Shown here piece after piece: positions 32,401 through 42,860 of a stretch of 64,000 bases of DNA (position 1 is the first letter of the stretch; every line of letters starts with the position of its first letter). The DNA is taken from assembly GCA_031841125.1 (NCBI GenBank), contig CM063111.1, positions 38,762,955 to 38,826,954 on the forward strand, given 5' to 3'. The notes under the pieces are model-generated. The model was given only the letters and a program-made list of their open reading frames with translations. It was not told where the DNA came from and ran no database searches. The position numbers and the translations under genes are program-made. This DNA is from Acanthococcus lagerstroemiae. Its lineage: Eukaryota; Arthropoda; Insecta; Hemiptera; Eriococcidae.

Positions 32401-32855
32401 GCTGAAAATCGTTTGAATGGACTGGCATTATTAAATATTCACAAAGATATCGAGTTACACATGAATGCTGTCATTCACAGGTTTGCCACAATGAAACCAA
32501 GAAGAATGGAACTGAGTGATTGGAGTATTGGGTGAAAGTATTTTTTTCATTTGTTACCTACATGATTTTTTGGTACCTACTCGTAGTATTAAGTTCCAAC
32601 TTTTGTAAATACCTACCACAATACATATTCGTGTTACCTACCAGTCTTTTTATTACACATAGATATCAACTAGTACCTATATATAAATTGTGTAAAGAAA
32701 AAGTACCTAGTTATGTTCCAAAACTTTATCTAACCCCCCCAGCCCCCCACCAAGCACGGCATGCCACACCACACAAAATTTGACATTTAAAAAATGCCTA
32801 TTTCTCGTTCTGAAGTTTTCGCCCCCCCCTTGACCAAATCCTGGCTACGCTACTG
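29462..32855 (+). mobile_element. Complete 3.39-kb hAT element
   Basis: The element has both termini, CAGTGGCGTAGCCAAGG on the left and, read inward, CAGTAGCGTAGCCAGGA on the right. Each is followed by a G-run just inside, and a perfect 8-bp target duplication CACGAAGA flanks it. It carries one transposase gene on the plus strand with two short introns. The perfect duplication and only three coding lesions suggest fairly recent insertion. The family is the TTF-zinc-finger/DUF4371/hAT-dimerisation type often annotated as zinc finger MYM-type protein 1-like in insect genomes. Confidence 0.95.
29907..32535 (+). pseudogene. hAT transposase (TTF-DUF4371-hATC), three exons, lightly decayed
   Basis: Cut-and-paste transposase acting on the element's own ends. 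Exon 1 is 29907-30380, starting at ATG with MKRNLDIRNFF and holding a TTF-type zinc-finger region (GGFCKICVLFS). Intron 30381-30455 (GT-AG) leads to exon 2, 30456-30626. Intron 30627-30703 leads to exon 3, 30704-32535, all in phase 0. Exon 3 has the DUF4371/RNase-H-like motifs CDETTDISKKEQL and GYDGGSNMAGKKQGV, then LCDTRWVERHESL (TRW block), and ends with the dimerisation domain SAERSFSTLKRVKTYLRS and NRLNGLALLNIH. Three lesions inactivate it: TAA at 31367-31369 directly after THCFSH, a minus-one frameshift in the A-run 31526-31533, and TAA at 31951-31953. Intron calls rest on splice consensus and continuity of the family pattern. Confidence 0.9.
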
Positions 32856-32863
32856 CACGAAGA
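32856..32863 (+). repeat. hAT target duplication CACGAAGA, right copy
   Basis: Identical to 29454-29461. Confidence 0.92.
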
Positions 32864-33537
32864 CAACGTACTTTCATGAAAAGATTGATGAAAATTAGGA
32901 CAATCAGGGTACCCTCTGTCGAATTTCGAGAAGAAAATATTGAAACTAAATTTTTCTGAAGGTTTAGCCAAGTACCCTGACCTTCCCATTTGACTTTTTA
33001 TCAATGTTTTTGAGTGCATGGCTGTTACACTAATAATAAAAAGTTTACCATTTTCAGATAGTATCTTTGACCAAGCCCTGTGTGTACGAAATTTTTTACA
33101 AACATGCGGTTTTCTTCAATGGAGTACTTATTCTATGTTGAATGGCATTTTTGAATAAAATTTTGAACATGTCTGTTTTATGTAACTACTAGAACACTTT
33201 CTTTCATTAGTCACAAGAGAAAGTGAAAATAAGTTTTCTCGCTTCTTCCTGAAGTTTAGGTAACTGAAGATTTCGCAAAAGTGCTAGGTCGAACTTTGTG
33301 CGGCTTTTAAACACAAGGCGATTTGACGAATACCTCGAGATAGGTCTTCGTATTTCGTACAAGAACAACAATGAAAATTAAACGTTAATTTCTTTCCGCA
33401 AACATGTTCTATTAACCCGAAACTATAACTTGTTTTGTAATCTTATTAGCGTAACACAACAAAAGGTCTGAAATTCATTTTATTTGATTAAAGTATCCTG
33501 TCGTTGTTTCATATTCCGTTAGAGCCCTACATAACCA
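32864..33537. other. No gene recognised
   Basis: AT-rich DNA right of the hAT element. No supportable features. Confidence 0.4.
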
Positions 33538-33666
33538 AGTATAATGGGCCGCCATTTTGGCTCACACCGCGCCCGTCGATGCCGAGTTGACTACGCAGTA
33601 TCCTCCGCGTAGTCGGATTCGGTATCCACGGTCACGGTGTGCGCCAAAATGGCGACCCATTATACT
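33538..33666. mobile_element. 129-bp palindromic MITE
   Basis: Both ends begin AGTATAATGGGYCGCCATTT reading inward, and the inverted repeat extends about 32 bp with roughly two to three mismatches. The interior has a second hairpin, GACTACGC...GCGTAGTC (33589-33596 with 33606-33613), so the whole element can fold on itself. It is much richer in GC than its surroundings. The outermost TATA may include a TA target duplication, which would fit the Tc1/mariner superfamily, but this cannot be settled from one copy. Confidence 0.72.
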
Positions 33667-34424
33667 CTCCTGTGCGTAAGGCTTTAATTCCGTCGGTTCT
33701 TCTTTCTATCTGAATACTATATGCACGCTAAATAATTTTAATTTCTGACATCTTCTAAAAACCTACAAATTAATTCACAGTTGTCAAACCTTTTCATTTA
33801 CGTCATTTTCTCGAATTATGTTTCCACCGTAATTAGGGGTCGGTCAGTGTCTTTACTGAAAGCCATTGCTTTCACTTTCATCTTGCTTTGCTCTAATGAT
33901 TTTTAGGCATCTCTCCAAGTTGCAATCGCTTTTACGTTTATTATGTGCCCAGAAGCTCAAGAAATTTTGATGTGAGCTATCGGAGGAATAAAAGTAAACC
34001 AAATCGAAAGATTCCAGCGAGTCCGAGTTCCGATATCAAAATTAAGTCTGTCCTTTTTAACAAAGTGGACTAGTCCCCCCCCCCGCCATTATCTAGCTAA
34101 AAATTACACGGCCGAAAAAGTATGAGTCCAAAAAAGGCTAAAAGGAGCCGCAGAGCTCTTTATTTTTGAATAAGACACTTTCAGCAGTATAGAAATGCAA
34201 TTATTATTGTCTTCGCACACAAAAAACTTAACTTTCTTCTCCGTCGGGGAACTCCTAATCTTGAGACACGAAACAGAGAGAAGGCTAGGTAGATGGATAG
34301 ACAGAGAGATAAATATATATAAACTAACCAAACAAACAAAAATCGTGGCACGCTGTTACTAGAGAACAAAATATCTTAGTTCCAACAAAATTATCGGATT
34401 AGAAATGGGACTTGTGTCCCCTCA
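33667..34424. other. No gene recognised
   Basis: Contains a C-run at 34075-34085 and short minus-strand frames (34104-34331) without domains. Confidence 0.35.
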
Positions 34425-34620
34425 TGAACATGATTGACCAATAAAAATGTTTAGCTCATTGACAATAAAATTGATCGACCAATAAAATTGTTCAATACAT
34501 AAAATTTGTAGTCAAATAAAATAATTAATTTACCAATAAAATTATTTCACCAACAAAATTAATTGACTAATACTAGAATTGATATAGATCAATAAAATTA
34601 AGCAACCAATAAAATTAACT
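34425..34620 (-). repeat. Minisatellite, about 20-bp unit, same family as 20.7 kb
   Basis: GACCAATAAAA, TTGATCGACCAATAAAATTG and AACCAATAAAATTAA recur. The array stops exactly where the next hAT element begins and does not resume on its far side. Confidence 0.7.
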
Positions 34621-34621
34621 G

Positions 34622-36298
34622 CAGGCGTGGCGCTACGGGGGGAGGTGGGGCAGTAGCTCCACCAAAATTTCTATTCGTCCCAGTGCCCGCCCCACCAAAA
34701 ATTCGGAAGGTAAAAGGTGTAATTGTTCCAGAAGTAGAAAACTTTTTATGCATATTACAAATGCTATCTAAGTTTTTATGAGCTGATCAAGCGCACATCC
34801 AAATTTTATTCATTTACAAAAAAAGATGCATTGAAGATGTCTAAAACAATTGAACTTAAAAACCTCTGTCAAACTCGGTGGATTCATCAGCTATAGCAGC
34901 TTGTCGTGCTGTGCGTGATACGTTTCCCGTTACATTACTTCTACTGAATAAGATTTGTCGTAAAAATGAAGAAGAGAAAGAAACAACTATAGAATCGAAT
35001 GCGAAAAAACAAGCAAAATGGTCGGAAAAAGTAAAGAAAAAGGTATTTCACGATCAAATGCGAAAAAACAAATGAAAACGCAGTCAATTTTCAAAGCCAT
35101 CAATTTTGAATTCTTATTTTGCCTATATTTTCTGTGTGAAGCTCTTACATAAGTGAAGATGGTCTCTGATTATTTGCAAAAACCAGGTGCTGGTTTAGGT
35201 CATGCCTGTATGTTTATTAGTAATCTCATAGGTAGCCTGTCAGAATATAGAAATGATGAGACCAAATTCATGACACTTTTTGAAAACTGAAAACTGTTGC
35301 TGACGAATGTAACATTCCATATGATGAAAAAATATGAAAAACGACCAAAGAAATTACCAAAGAAATTTGCTGATTATATCACTGAAGTTGGATCGGCAGA
35401 AGAGGAGAGAACCAGAATAATGTCCAAAGATGATCTACGCAAAACATCTTTAACCCCTGTATTATGTGAACTGAAGAGTAGATTCAGTAATAATAGTGAC
35501 ATTTTAATGAGTCTGAATTGCCTGAATCCAAAAAGCGACACTTTCCTAAATTTTGAAAAACTGAAGAGAATTGGTGAGCACTACAGTGTAGATATAGAGC
35601 TCCTGGAAATGGAGGTGAAACTCGTGAAAAGAACTGTACGCAGTTGTGAATCAGGGAAGAAAATTGCTTGATAGATTCAGCTATAAAATTTCATATAAAT
35701 TTTTGACAGAATACAAGGTTGCGTTTGCAACTTTAGAAAAACTTTCTTCAATTTTCCTCACAATCCCACCCGCCACTGCTAGGGTCGAGCGGACTTTCTC
35801 TTGTTTGCGACTAATCAAGACGTATTTGAGAAGTTCTATGCTAGATGAGAGATTATCAATTGAGAAAGAATTATGTAAATCTCTGGACATAAACGTAGTG
35901 GTGGATATCTTTGCCGCTAGGCATAAGAATAGACGAATATTATTAGTTTAGACCAGAGATTCCCTGTTCATTATTAGATTTTTAGATTAGATTTCTTCAA
36001 ACTTTTTATCTGGTATTCGACTTTTTTTTATACTTTTGAAACATTATTATCTATTATTCCGGTCTGTCTATGAATATCTGTACTTTTAAAAACGAGAAAA
36101 TAAAGTTTATTGTCACTTTGCAATTTGTGTGATTGGGTTGGCCTGTACAAAATCTATGAAAAAATCAGTTTTTTTAAAGCGAGGGGTGGGGGGTGGGGAC
36201 AAAAAGTTTTCTCTTTTGCGCGCTGTTTCTCCGCCCCGACCTCAAAATAATTTGCCGATAGCTGCCCCACATCAATATTCACTATAGCGCCGCGCTTG
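34622..36298 (+). mobile_element. hAT element with internal deletion, 1.68 kb
   Basis: The left terminus CAGGCGTGGCGCTACGGGG and the right terminus read inward CAAGCGCGGCGCTATAG form an imperfect inverted repeat, each beside G-rich subterminal DNA with a CTGCCCCA or GGGGCAG-type block. It encloses remains of the C-terminal half of a hAT transposase. The flanking 8 bases (ATTAACTG and AATGATTA) do not match, so either the duplication has decayed or my ends are off by a few bases. Confidence 0.75.
34862..35951 (+). pseudogene. hAT transposase C-terminal remnant
   Basis: LCQTRW (34864-34881) is the TRW block. The frame then shifts into SSAIAACRAVRDTF (34883 on). After a damaged stretch with several stops, 35297-35671 gives a helical middle region (KKLPKKFADYI, LTPVLCELKSRF, LNFEKLKRIGEHY). 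A frameshift near 35650-35660 leads into 35646-35951 with the dimerisation domain PPATARVERTFSCLRLIKTY and LRSSMLDERLSIE, ending at a stop. The TTF zinc finger and the first catalytic region are entirely missing, so this copy could only have moved with help. AAAATAAAG at 36099-36107 could be its polyadenylation signal. Confidence 0.83.
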
Positions 36299-38675
36299 AA
36301 TGATTAAGGTGAAGATTGTTTCCTCAACTCAGAAATGTATAGCTAATGGTTTACTCTTTTGAATGAGACCAACTTCAATACTATACAGTATCAAATCACC
36401 GAGCTGTGACAAAATGAAAACTTCAATAGCGTTTTCCCAAAAAGTATGTATCCATTTTATTATACGTTAGGCTGGGCCGAAAAATATGAAATACGAATGT
36501 GAAAACCCAATAGGTGGAAGAGTACAAGTATTATATCAAATAAGAATACCTATATATTTTATCTTTAATATCAAATTTTATGCTTAATTATTCAAAAATA
36601 TGCATTTTTTAAAAACATACGGAATGATTTTATTCTCCCCCCGGAAAGGTCAATTTTACCCATTTCTGGTTTGAGACTGGGAGTTTTGGGCCCGAATCGG
36701 GACTTTCTCATAATTCTGAAACAATATTCGTAATCAGCTACCCAAAATTCTCCTATTTGTTTAATACATTTAATTTAAATGTTGCGGGTACGTGTGAGCT
36801 TAATAGGAATTTTTTAATCAAATTTTCTCGGAGAGTCCAATGTAACTGGTTTCAACATAACATAAAAAAATGCATATAATGTAGCAGTTCAATCGGATGA
36901 GGAGAACATGTGCTACGCACCCCTTCCTTTCTTCCGGGAAAATACATGTAATTTCGACATTAGTAAACCAACAATTTTCTATCCTGGATTTTCATTGGGT
37001 TAGAAAGTTATTCTCATAAATGTAAATAGGCTAAATGATATCTATCTATCAACAGTTTGACGCCGCAATCCGCATTAATGGTCCGGAAGTAGGGGGCAAC
37101 TCCATAGAAGGAGATGAGGAGGGGCACAAAAACTAACTTCGTGATGATAGTTGATCTGGGTTTTAAAGTTTGGTGGAAAGAATTTTCAAGGCAATTTCAC
37201 GAAAGAGGTTTCGCAGTAAATAATGTTCTTATTTTCTTGTTTTGAGGTATTACTCCAGTTATAGGTTTTTAAAGTCGCTATAAACTCGTTAACCATCAAG
37301 TGTCAAAGCCCAAAAGTCTGGACGCAGCCCCGTATGTATATATTGATTTTTCAAAACCACACTGATAAACTGCATATTCTCGTTTATGTTATCCAGAAAA
37401 CACGTTAACAAATCTTATTTAACAATTAGTTAAAATCAGCTGTGTATTTTCAGTGCTGCTATACCCGTTTAATTGCACGAGAAATGAGATTTCAAAGATT
37501 GCGTTTGGCGCGTATACGAACTTACAACTAAGGATATAAATATACGAGGTGAAGTCGAGCGTATTGAAGATTTATTACGGCAGTTTAATTGGCTCAAGAG
37601 AGAGAGAGAGAGAGACTATAAGGCGTAAGTTTCGCTGAAAGAACAAAATTCATCAGCACGGCGCCGACACTACGATGAGCAATCTCGACGCACGATATTA
37701 ATCCGAAAAAGACGTCGCACAGTTAGAAACTTTTCTCCCCATATATAGGTAGTCAAATATGCGAACAAAATTGGGAGTCTCGACATCCGGAGGCCAGCAG
37801 GATTCACAAGTATCAGAGATTTCGCTGTTCATCCCGCACGACACGAGTGAGCCATCTGAGAAATCAATTCGAAGTTAATTAAAATTTTTCAATTACGATG
37901 ATGAACCGCCGTTATGTCTTGTACTAATGAAAAACAAACATCGAACTTTTCCCCCTCGAAGCATAGCAGGTGCAGCCAGGATGAAAGACTGTGCCCAGCC
38001 CAGGTAATGTAATTAGAGGGAAAAGGATTAACGCGGTAACCTGAGATGCCATTTCGTCGCATTGGGAAATGTCTAGTTTCAATTTTTTTCGCCATTTCTT
38101 TTTTTTTTTTTTTTTTTTCGTTTAACTCGAGGTATCGTTTGTACGTTAATGGCGAAAGTTTCGCGGTATTGTTTAACCCTGCCAGTCTTCCTGAAACAAC
38201 GCTAGATGAGTTTAACGCTTTCTTATTGTCCGGATTGTGGGGAAAAAAAGCGAGATGTCGAAAGTGTAGTTCGAGAAGATATTGTTCTTGTAGTTGTTAT
38301 AGGACGAACCTCGTTCCAACTTCGTGCAGTTTTTCTTCAACAGCGTGATGAAAGTTTTGTTTTACAATCACGTCTCGGTTACATGGTTTCCTTTTCGTGT
38401 AAATAAATGAATCATTGTGGTGAGTGTTATCATGGGGGCATAGCCTAGAAGGTGCAGACATCAACGAAGATATTGTTGCCACTGATTCTAGGGGTCGATG
38501 TCTTATAGTAGCTCGAGTAAAAACTTGCTAGTGAAAATAACCAGAGTCTAAATATCTGCCTGCCAAATAGAATGTACTACAACATTCAACGCGGATTAGA
38601 CCCGATTTTGATATGAATGAAGTATAAGGAAATAGTAGTATGCAAATATTTTGTTGAGTTATTCGATTATAAGAA
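36299..38675. other. No gene recognised; two simple repeats
   Basis: An (AG)9 microsatellite lies at 37597-37614 and a 20-base T-run at 38099-38118. Bases 37630-37880 are moderately CpG-rich. Short frames at 38046-38406 have no recognisable domains (a CPDCGEKK cysteine pair at plus 38230 is too little to call). Confidence 0.4.
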
Positions 38676-38989
38676 CACTCCTTCCTTAATGTGTCTCTAC
38701 TTGATAATCGCAAATAGACTTGATGATATCACCTATTGCAAGAAAAGCTACAGACAATATCAACAACGGATCATGCAGTACCAAGTCTAACAACGAACAG
38801 CATGCCAAAAAATACAAGTACAAGAACAGGCCTAAGGACCAGACAGCGAACAGTGGGCAGATACAAGGGAAATAAGAATGCAAGTGGCAAATAGAGGCCA
38901 AACTCAACCGACTGTCCAGTCACACCCGGTCAGCAAAAGCAGGTAAGATCACATCTCAACCACTATCCACAAAAAAATAAGAGGGGAGG

Positions 38990-39690
38990 GACATGCTGAA
39001 ATTGGGACAATTCAAATTGGTAGCCTGAATGTTAAAACACTGAAAGGTAAAGATAGGCTAATCAAATTAGAAAGTGCTTTTGAGGAGAGAAGGCTCGAAA
39101 TCCTTAGACTAGCTGAAATAAGAAGGGTGGGGGAAACAATTTCGGAAACAAATAAAGGTAACATATTGTTATACACTGGCAATCCCGGGAGACAAAAAAG
39201 GGGTTGGCTTTCTGATAAACAAGTGCTAGAAAAATAAAATGGAGGAATTTATAAGCATATCACACAGAATTGTAATGGTATCGATTAAAATTAGCCATAA
39301 GACTTATCTCAAAGTGATTCAAGTATATGCCCCAACCTCAATAGAGAAATTCTACTCACGCAGCTTTCAGATCTCATGAAAAATCAAAAATATAGAAAGA
39401 AAACAGACTTGGTGATTTTGGGTGACCTTAATAGCCAAGTTGGCCGAAGAAGAAGGAAAGAGGAAAATATAATGGGCCCGAATGGGTATATGGAGAAAGG
39501 AACCAAAGGGGAGACAAGTTAGTAAGGTTTGCCAATCAGAAAATTTAAAATAGTCAACACTTTTTTCAAGAAAGGGAAAGGCAAACAGTGGACTTGGGCA
39601 TCCCAAAATCACGAATATAGAAATCAAATTAACTTTGTATTAGCCCCACAATCACCAAACAAAAGATGACGAACTTTTCAGTAGATTCCA
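38990..39690 (+). pseudogene. AP-like endonuclease of RTE LINE
   Basis: The start is IGTIQIGSLNVKTLKGKDRL, with LNV the usual N-terminal WNV motif changed. It continues LESAFEERRLEILRLAEIRR, in which the catalytic EI/ET site appears as AEIRR. LVILGDLNSQVGRRR gives the GDLNSQVG metal-binding block (39412-39450), and a NQINFVLAP stretch corresponds to the family's IDYI region. FSVDSNFNFYSDHRLIGCK near 39678 holds the C-terminal SDHR. Frameshifts and stops separate these blocks. Confidence 0.82.
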
Positions 39691-40145
39691 ATTTTAATTT
39701 CTACTCAGATCATAGGCTGATAGGATGTAAGTTGCAAATAAGAGAATGTATGTACAGAGCGAAGAGAACCTCAACAATCAGTCAAATTAGCGACTACCTG
39801 TAATAAAGCTGGCTATAAGACAGATAGGAAAAATGCTGGCGAAAACTGCTGAGGAGCAAGAAGAACCTGACATTGTGGAAGGCTTAAAAGCAAAAATAAT
39901 AGAGTCCTTACTAAAATCATCTAGTCTCTGAAGGCATAAGAGACAAGAAGGAACGCACCTTCTAAAAGAAATTATCCAATTATTCAAAAACTACGTAAGG
40001 GTAAATCGTGGTCTTGAAGGCGGTTCCCTCAGGTTGAGATTCAAACATTGCACTAAGTTTGGGTTGACTCCTGCAAGATAAACTGAAATTAGAAGGAGCC
40101 TGGGCATAGGTAAAAACTGGACTTTATACCGCTTGAACTCAAAAA

Positions 40146-41500
40146 ATGAAAAATTTTTTCGATAGGATAGAAATAAATAAAGTTGCTTTAGAATTTTGTA
40201 CAAAATTGTATAATAACAACGAAAGTGAGTACCCTGTAATAAACACCGGACTATCGGAGGCAGTGCCCAATTTTCTCGAAGAGGAGGTTTGGCAAGTAAT
40301 TAAACAGCTGAGACAAGAGAATGCACCTGGTGTGGATAAAATAAGGAATGAATTTATCAAGGGAGGGGGTTAAAGATTGTCAAAAATTAACAACACTTTT
40401 TAATACGATACTGGAAAGGGAAGAAATTCCAGACCAATGGAAAAAATCAAATATTATTCTACTCTACAAAAAGGGAAACCAACATAAAATCGAAAATTGC
40501 AGACCAATCAGTCTATCTTTCACACTATCAAAGTTATTCTCAAACTTACTTTAGTATCTAGGATGACTAGCATTCTAAATCATAACCACACAAAAGAGCA
40601 AGCCGGTTTTAAAAACAGGTTTTTCAACCATAGATCTCCTGCATACCCTCCGGCAGATTATTGAGAAAAGCAATCAGTACCAAAGAAAATTATATTTTTT
40701 ACTTTTTATAGATTACACTAAAGCATTTGATTCGCTAAAACACAGCTTCATGATCCAAGCACTGGAAAATCAACGAGTACTAAAAAAGTTAATATTCTTG
40801 ATAAGAAATATGTACTCCAACCTACAAGCCAAAATTATAACCGATAAAACTGGGGACTTCTTCCCCCATGAAGCGAGTGGTGGAAGAGGGAGATCCCTTA
40901 TCTCTACTGCTATTTAATGTGGCACTTGAAGATATAATCAAAAAGTGGAATGGGAAAATAAAGGAATAGATCTAAATGAAGAGAAGCTTAGCAACCTCCG
41001 ATTCGCAGATGATGGGGTGCTGGACTCTAATAGCCTGGCGGAAGTGCAGGAAATGGCCATAGAATTGAATTTCATAAGAAAGAAAGCAGGACTTATCATC
41101 AGTATAGAAAAAACAAAACTTTTATCAAATAGAAAAGACCAGGACTTAGCTCTAGACAGCCAAAGAATAGAAACAATATCAGAATCAATATACCTAGGAC
41201 ACTTGTCTCTAGAAAGTTCAAGCAGTAAAGAGGTAGAGAGAATTGCGATTTCCTGGAAAAAGTTCTGGGTGTTGAAACACATTTTTAAAGAAACTTTTCA
41301 GAACAAACTCAAAAGCCAGGTAATGAATAGCTGTATCCTCTCAGAACTTTCATATGGTTGCCAGGTATGAGCTTTAACAAAAAGAGATGAAATGAAAGTT
41401 ATGACACATCAAAATGATCTTGGAAGAGCCATACTGAATATCAAAAGAAAAATAAAGTAAAAATCCAATGCATCAGAAACAAACTTAAATACAGTATTCA
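40146..41500 (+). pseudogene. Reverse transcriptase of RTE LINE
   Basis: RT blocks in order: VWQVIKQLRQENAPGVDKI, FIKGGG, a frameshift, ILEREEIPDQWKKSNIILL (40408-40464), ENCRPISLSFTLSKLFSNLL, KEQAGFKN, LHTLRQIIEKSNQYQRKL, LLFIDYTKAFDSLKHSFM with the first catalytic Asp (40704-40757), VVEEGDPLSLLLFNVALEDI, and LSNLRFADDGVLDSNSLAE with FADD intact (41002-41013). ETISESIYLGHLSLESS and ILSELSYGCQV follow. A decayed C-terminus has WGGHVARADHSRWTKK (about 41534-41581) and GGLCPKGHK before the 3' end. Several frameshifts make it inactive. Confidence 0.88.
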
Positions 41501-41829
41501 TTTTTTATACACAATTCGACAAAAAATGGGATTGGGGAGGACATGTGGCTAGGGCGGATCACAGCAGGTGGACAAAGAAATCAACAGACTGATTGCTGAT
41601 CGAAAAATGAAAACTAGGTTCCCAAAAATGTAGATGGGCGGATGATTTTCCAGAATTTCTGTGAGGCACTAAAAATACCACCAAATTACAGCGAACCGGC
41701 GGGAGTGGACACGGTTGAGGGAGGCCTTTGCCCAAAAGGGCATAAGATGATTCAATAAAGTAATGTAGAATCGTATATGTACACATATCACCTATAAGTA
41801 CTACAAACATAACAAAACCATCTCATTAA

Positions 41830-42860
41830 TTTAAATACAGACCACACAGGCTGCTGGTGGCAGACATCGAAGTAAAGAAAAGTCAAAAAAATTCAAGCCA
41901 GGTAATATCAGAACACTCATAAAATTAGGAAAAGCTCAGAAGTGTACAATTGAAAAGTAACGGGAAAAATACAAACAATAAGCATAGATATACTTGGCAC
42001 AATACACGAGCTACACAATGAAATAATCAATATTATTCTGAGAAGTAGTCAGCAACTGAACATAAAAGCAAACACACAAAATACTCATAGTAACATACCA
42101 CCCAGAATCAACGAACTACATAATTGAAATAGGGAAAGAGCTAAAGTATAAAACAGAGCTAAACACTCTAAGCAAACTAGTTAAGGGCGAACTAAGAAAC
42201 CATAAGAAAGACAAAACCGAATCTATGATTCAATAAAAAGCACTAAAAGTGCCAAAACTATCAAAAAAACCCTCTCCGTAGGGCATGAATGGACCGCGTA
42301 CATAGACCACAAAGGAGTCAAACCAATACGACTGTCAAACGATAAATAGTATTGCCACAAGATTTTACACCCAACTATACAACGACCCAGATCAGATATT
42401 TACCAGTAAACAAAACTAATAAATGGAGATAGAACCACAATTTCAGAGAAAAGAATTAAGACTCGTCTTGAAAATCTCAAAATAAACAAAATTCTGGGAA
42501 ATGACAGAGTTACCATTGAACCATATAAAACTGGGACGTGAGACGCTAATAGAAACTCTCACACAGTTTTTAACAATATTCTGGTTAAGCATACCTCAAT
42601 CCTGAAGAGACGCTAACATAATCTTACTATTCAAAGAAGAGGAGAAGGATAACATAGAAAATTACCGGCTCATAAGCTTAAGACAAACACTTTTAAAAAA
42701 TGTTTCAAAATTAATCGAAATCAGAGAGCAAGAATATGTAAACCCTCAACAACCAATAATTTTCTTAAACACAACCACTATAGCAGAATCACACAAGATA
42801 AGGGAGTGGAAAGGGGAAGCCTCTGCCCTAGATTGGGCTTAATAGGGAAGGTAGAGAAGG
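41830..42860 (+). pseudogene. Second RTE LINE remnant, internally deleted
   Basis: A more decayed copy begins near 41860 with SKKFKPGNIRTLIKLGKAQK, matching the endonuclease start. It shows scattered RT remains: LENLKINKI, LGRETLIETLTQFLTIFW, LFKEEEKDNIENYRLISLRQ (42632-42691), then jumps directly to a terminal EASALDWA-like end near 42820. The catalytic FADD region is absent, so most of the RT core has been lost. It lies head to tail with the preceding element. Confidence 0.7.

Larger units (their letters stand above)
38676..41790 (+). mobile_element. RTE-type LINE, nearly full length, decayed
   Basis: The span of about 3.1 kb fits a near-complete RTE element: a leader from about 38676 to 38990, endonuclease, RT, a short C-terminal region and an end with CAATAAAGTAATG near 41753. 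Coding frames are broken throughout. A second RTE remnant follows directly. Confidence 0.83.

Noticed and set aside
38206..38406. Zinc-binding protein from CPDCGEKK
   Set aside because: Only one CxxC pair in a 66-aa frame, overlapped by another frame, with no second pair of ligands.
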